This document shows, piece after piece, positions 5,898 to 8,607 of a stretch of DNA of 8,607 bases; the stretch's first letter is position 1, and each line of letters begins with the position of its first letter. This DNA is from JBBSMX01 sp038232935 (GTDB lineage: Bacteria; Bacteroidota; Rhodothermia; Rhodothermales; JANQRZ01). The DNA is taken from positions 1 through 8,607 of the forward strand of contig JBBSMX010000163.1 in assembly GCA_038232935.1 (NCBI GenBank). The letters are read 5' to 3'. The position numbers and the translations under genes are program-made. The notes below the pieces were generated by a model. It searched no databases. It was not told the DNA's origin and saw nothing but the letters and a program-made list of their open reading frames with translations.

Positions 5898-6299
5898 TTA
5901 GTCCTGGTGGTCGGTGCCCTCGCCCTCGCCCTCGCCCGTATCGGCGTAGAGCATCACCGCGGTCCCCGCGTCCACCTTCACGTCGTAGCCGTTGGTGAGC
6001 TCGACGCCGTAGACGAGGCAGCCGTTCTCGTTATCGAGATCAGTCTTCAGCGCGTCGGTGGCCGGGAAGGCGGCCAGCGCAACGGCGCGGGCTTCGTCGG
6101 CCGTGATGGAGGCGAGGGCCTGGAGGTCAGCCGGCTCTGGCTCGGAAACGTGGATCGAGCAGGCGTCCCGGAGGTTGTCCGTACCGTGGAGCGCGCGCAG
6201 GCTATACGCGCCATCACCGAGGCCGGTGAGAGACTCTGCACAGCCAGCTACGAGGAGCACGAGAAGGGGAAGCGCGAGGAGGGATAGGGGGCGAGCCAT
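5898..6299 (-). CDS. PepSY-like small lipoprotein
   Basis: A 133-residue protein with a leucine-rich signal peptide, lipobox LVAGC and lipidated Cys20. After a linker, residues about 64-120 match the PepSY pattern: ITADEARAVALAAFP (65-79) is the opening helix, followed by strands at 93-101 (GCLVYGVEL) and 104-118 with the DVKVDAGTAVMLY end that normally reads vDa.tG.vl. PepSY domains are known as protease-inhibitory or ligand-binding modules and also occur in membrane proteins linked to iron-siderophore handling; which applies here is unknown. Cys47 and Cys94 could form a disulphide. The C-terminus is a Gly-Glu repeat, GEGEGEG, ending TDHQD. ATG 6299 directly opens the signal peptide; there is no Shine-Dalgarno sequence. 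The gene is first in the tight series leading to the receptor 10 bases later, so it probably acts with that receptor at the outer membrane or in the periplasm. Confidence 0.85.
   Translation of the reverse strand: MARPLSLLALPLLVLLVAGCAESLTGLGDGAYSLRALHGTDNLRDACSIHVSEPEPADLQALASITADEARAVALAAFPATDALKTDLDNENGCLVYGVELTNGYDVKVDAGTAVMLYADTGEGEGEGTDHQD
5916..5937 (-). repeat. GAGGGC hexanucleotide tandem repeat in the PepSY gene tail
   Basis: On the + strand GCCCTC is repeated three times (5916-5933) and followed by a partial fourth unit GCCC. On the coding strand it encodes alternating Gly and Glu at residues 122-128. Because the unit is 6 bases, slippage would add or remove Gly-Glu pairs without breaking the frame. 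Confidence 0.75.
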
Positions 6300-6359
6300 T
6301 GGGGATACCGATTAGGGGAGAAGAAAAAGGGCCACAGCTTGAGCAGGAGACACCGGAAC

Positions 6360-6388
6360 GGTCTACGATGCGTAAGACCTCCGACAAA
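6360..6388 (-). promoter_or_regulatory. Candidate promoter for the PepSY-receptor-DUF4249 operon
   Basis: On the - strand, TTTG (6388-6385) is followed after exactly 19 bases by TAGACC (6365-6360). The Bacteroidota primary sigma consensus is TTTG-N19-TAnnTTTG; the upstream element and spacing match, but of the downstream element only the TA does. Transcription would begin near 6353, giving a 5' leader of about 50 bases before ATG 6299. Medium to low confidence. Confidence 0.3.
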
Positions 6389-6404
6389 AAATATGCGGGC
6401 CGCA
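6386..6404 (-). terminator. Weak intrinsic terminator candidate after the right-hand receptor
   Basis: Just after the receptor stop codon the - strand reads TGCG-GCC-CGCA (6404-6394, a 4-base stem with 3-base loop), then TA and a T6 run (6391-6386). The T-tract is convincing but the stem is short. It overlaps the TTTG element of the candidate promoter. Confidence 0.35.
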
Positions 6405-6405
6405 G

Positions 6406-8607
6406 CTAACGGCTGATTCGGAGGGCGAAGACGGGGAGGAGCGGCATCGCGTAGCGCGGTCGGCGGACGTAGCCGTTCATTGTGTCATCGAAAGCGAGCA
6501 GCCAGTCGCGGACGTTGTCGCGCCCGAGCGCGTTGAGGAGCCCGAGGCGGGCCTGCACGCCCACGCCGTGTATGGAGGTGGTGTACGCCGCGCTGAAGTC
6601 GAGTTGGACGAACGCGGGGAGCCGGTGCGCACCGGGGTCGCCGAGGTCGAAGGGTGCGAAGTCCTGCGCATCGGGTTCGAGGAGATCGTAGTAGGCCTGT
6701 CGGAATCCCCACGCGCGACCGAAGACGGCCTCACCGCGCACGGTGAGGGTGAGGTGCGGGAGCGGGAGCACGTCGGCGCTTGCGCGGAGGCGGTGCGGAG
6801 CCGACCACGGCGTGGGCGTCCAGTCGCCGCCGAACCGGCCGGGCGTCCGCCGCTGCGCCACGGCGAACTCGTATGCTCCGCCGAGGCGGACCCGGTCCGT
6901 CCGTCGGTCGGCGTGCAGGGCGAAGCCGTAGGCGATTCCGTCCGCTGCGGTGAGGGGCCGGCCCGAGGTGCCGCCGTAGTCGGGGACGAGCAGGTGGGGC
7001 TGGTGCTTGACGTAGGCCTCGACCCCGGTCTCCCACCCGGCGGCGGGCTGGACGATCGTCTCGGCGGCGAGGTGGTACGCCTCCGGCGGGCGCTCCTCCT
7101 GACCGAGCGGGAGCCAGAACCGGACGCGCGGGAGGAGCGGGGCTGGCCCGCCGTCGGCGACATCGACGGCCGTGAGGAACTGGAGGTAGCGCCCGACCGC
7201 GACGCGGAGTGCCCAAGGCCCAAGTGGTCCACGCGCACCGTCCACGCGGAGCGCCACGCGGGGCTCGGCGTAGAGCGCTTGCCGCTCGGGCAGCCACGTC
7301 AGCCGAGCACCAAGCGTAAGGGCGGTCTGAGAGCCAAGCGCGATGCGGTCTTCGGCCGCCCCGGCCAGCGACCACCGGAGGCGGCCCCCGTCGAGCCCAC
7401 CCGGCGCGCCCAGTAGCCCGAGGGCAACGTCGCTCGCGTAGCGCGTCGCTTCGAGCACCGTCGTCACAGTGTGGGCGGCCGAGGCGGCGACGTCTAGCCC
7501 GGCGCGTGCGCCCAGCGCCCACACGTCGTTGAAGTCCTCGGCACCCTCGTTAGCGAGGACGCTCGGGCGGCGGAGGCGATAGCCGCTCGACCACGCGCCG
7601 ACCCGCGCGAAGGCACGGCGGCCCTGCACCCACTCGTAGCCGAGCTGCCCCGTATGATTGCTCCACCGGTACGCGTCCTCGTACAACTCGTCGGTCGGGG
7701 TATTGTCCGGACCCACGTCCTCGACCCCGAAGTCGTGGCGAGCGAGGTAGAGCGAGCCGTGGAGGCTGCGCAGCCCGCCAAAGCGGAGACGCCCGGCCGC
7801 GTGGACATCCGCGAAGTTGAGATCGATGGGGAAGCCCGTTGGGGCGTCGGGCGGAGCCTCTTGGCCGAGTTGGTCGATGAGGAAGGCATCGGGCGTGCTC
7901 CACGAACGGAGCCGGTCGGCGAGCGCGGGCGGGCGGGTGACGCCCCACAGCCCCTGGCGCACGGCCAGCGACCACGTACCCTCGACGTGCGCGGCCTGTC
8001 CGGCGTGTCCCCCCCAGCGGAGATTCGCGCTGAGGGGGTCGACCTGGACCGCGAGCGCATGACCTGCCGGCGCTGCCTCCGCTGATTCTATGTCCACGAC
8101 GCCCGCGAGATAGCTTCCGTGCGTCGCCCCGTATCCCGCCTTCCGCACGACGACGCGGGAGAGCGCGAACGGGCTGAACGGCCCGACGAGCCCGCCGAGA
8201 CTGACGGGGACGAGCACCGGCGCTCCGTCGAGGAGGAAGGCGTGCTCATCCACGGCTCCGCCCTGCACGTGCACGTCGGCGAGTGCCTCCCCCACCCGCA
8301 CCCCGATCACGGCGTCGAGCGCCCTGGCGACATCGGCGGTCACGGTCGGCGCCGGAGGCGTGCTGGCGTCCGCGAGGGTACCGCCCGCCGACGTCAGCGC
8401 ACCCGCGTCGAGCCGGCCCTCGCCGAGTCGTTCCGAGAGCGCTCGCCGCTCCAACCCGCTCACGATGAGCGGAGCCGAGAGGACAGGCTGCGGCTCCATC
8501 GCCACGGCGACGCGGTCCGTCGCGTCAGGCTCGACACGTACCACCACGTCCGTTTGTCGGTACCCGACGTGCGTGACGACGAGGCGGCGGGGGCCGGGCA
8601 GGAGGGG
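6406..8607 (-). CDS. Second TonB-dependent receptor, N-terminus beyond the window
   Basis: Open to the right edge; 733 residues are visible and the signal peptide is missing. The visible start, RLVVTHVGYRQTDVVVRVEP (8-27), is the last part of a CarboxypepD_reg-like domain, aligning with the SYVGYR part of the receptor at 3425-5887. The plug spans about 45-175, with VHVQGGAVDEHAFLLDGAP (112-130) and RVVVRKAGYGATHGSYLAGV (151-170), where the more common YGGRLSSVVD is replaced by THGSYLAGVVD. The remaining roughly 560 residues look like a beta-barrel with alternating aromatic strands. The C-terminus is FALRISR, without the terminal aromatic residue usual in outer-membrane barrels. The stop lies 106 bases before the PepSY gene on the same strand. 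The ligand is unknown. A G7 run on the coding strand (8009-8015) encodes Trp-Gly-Gly. A GTG at 8547 could be taken as a start, but the upstream reading continues the domain, so that is not the real start. Confidence 0.95.
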   Translation of the reverse strand, partial: PLLPGPRRLVVTHVGYRQTDVVVRVEPDATDRVAVAMEPQPVLSAPLIVSGLERRALSERLGEGRLDAGALTSAGGTLADASTPPAPTVTADVARALDAVIGVRVGEALADVHVQGGAVDEHAFLLDGAPVLVPVSLGGLVGPFSPFALSRVVVRKAGYGATHGSYLAGVVDIESAEAAPAGHALAVQVDPLSANLRWGGHAGQAAHVEGTWSLAVRQGLWGVTRPPALADRLRSWSTPDAFLIDQLGQEAPPDAPTGFPIDLNFADVHAAGRLRFGGLRSLHGSLYLARHDFGVEDVGPDNTPTDELYEDAYRWSNHTGQLGYEWVQGRRAFARVGAWSSGYRLRRPSVLANEGAEDFNDVWALGARAGLDVAASAAHTVTTVLEATRYASDVALGLLGAPGGLDGGRLRWSLAGAAEDRIALGSQTALTLGARLTWLPERQALYAEPRVALRVDGARGPLGPWALRVAVGRYLQFLTAVDVADGGPAPLLPRVRFWLPLGQEERPPEAYHLAAETIVQPAAGWETGVEAYVKHQPHLLVPDYGGTSGRPLTAADGIAYGFALHADRRTDRVRLGGAYEFAVAQRRTPGRFGGDWTPTPWSAPHRLRASADVLPLPHLTLTVRGEAVFGRAWGFRQAYYDLLEPDAQDFAPFDLGDPGAHRLPAFVQLDFSAAYTTSIHGVGVQARLGLLNALGRDNVRDWLLAFDDTMNGYVRRPRYAMPLLPVFALRISR

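Noticed and set aside
1..8607. tRNA, rRNA, CRISPR, insertion sequence or attachment site
   Set aside because: Nothing resembling these was seen on either strand; coding density leaves no room except four gaps of about 100-125 bases.

Overview
This is a GC-rich stretch from a Bacteroidota-type bacterium, most likely of the Rhodothermales/Rhodothermia branch (Salinibacter, Rubrivirga and Rubricoccus relatives). The signs are a type IX secretion (T9SS) C-terminal sorting domain, two TonB-dependent receptors with a carboxypeptidase-regulatory-like front domain, a DUF4249 lipoprotein directly behind one receptor, high GC, and no clear AGGAGG Shine-Dalgarno sequence before any of the five visible start codons. 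The lineage is inferred from these family features, not from a marker gene.

Layout. Left part, + strand: the 3' end of a secreted Asp-box (BNR) beta-propeller protein ending in a T9SS sorting domain (2-1057), followed by a strong intrinsic terminator (1109-1147). The rest of the window lies on the - strand, read from right to left: a TonB-dependent receptor cut off at the right edge (6406-8607); a small PepSY lipoprotein (5898-6299); a complete 820-residue TonB-dependent receptor (3425-5887); a DUF4249 lipoprotein (2446-3420); a small DUF5666 lipoprotein (2019-2330); and an uncharacterised 245-residue lipoprotein (1182-1919) that converges on the + strand gene. No intergenic gap exceeds about 125 bases. 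I saw no RNA gene, insertion sequence, CRISPR array or attachment site.

How the genes fit together. PepSY lipoprotein, receptor and DUF4249 lipoprotein are separated by only 10 and 4 bases, so they look like one transcription unit: an outer-membrane uptake module whose substrate cannot be read from the sequence. A candidate promoter (TTTG-N19-TA) sits before the PepSY gene, overlapping a weak terminator of the upstream receptor. The DUF5666 and 245-residue lipoprotein genes follow at 115 and 99 bases and may or may not be co-transcribed. Every gene in the window encodes an exported or outer-membrane protein, so the region is a cell-envelope locus.

For novelty, nothing here is a clearly undescribed system. 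The best leads are the PepSY-receptor-DUF4249 module with an adjacent divergent receptor, the 245-residue lipoprotein with an extra cysteine pair, a T7 tract in the complete receptor where one added T gives an immediate stop, a C7 tract in the DUF4249 signal peptide, and several G-quadruplex-type motifs.
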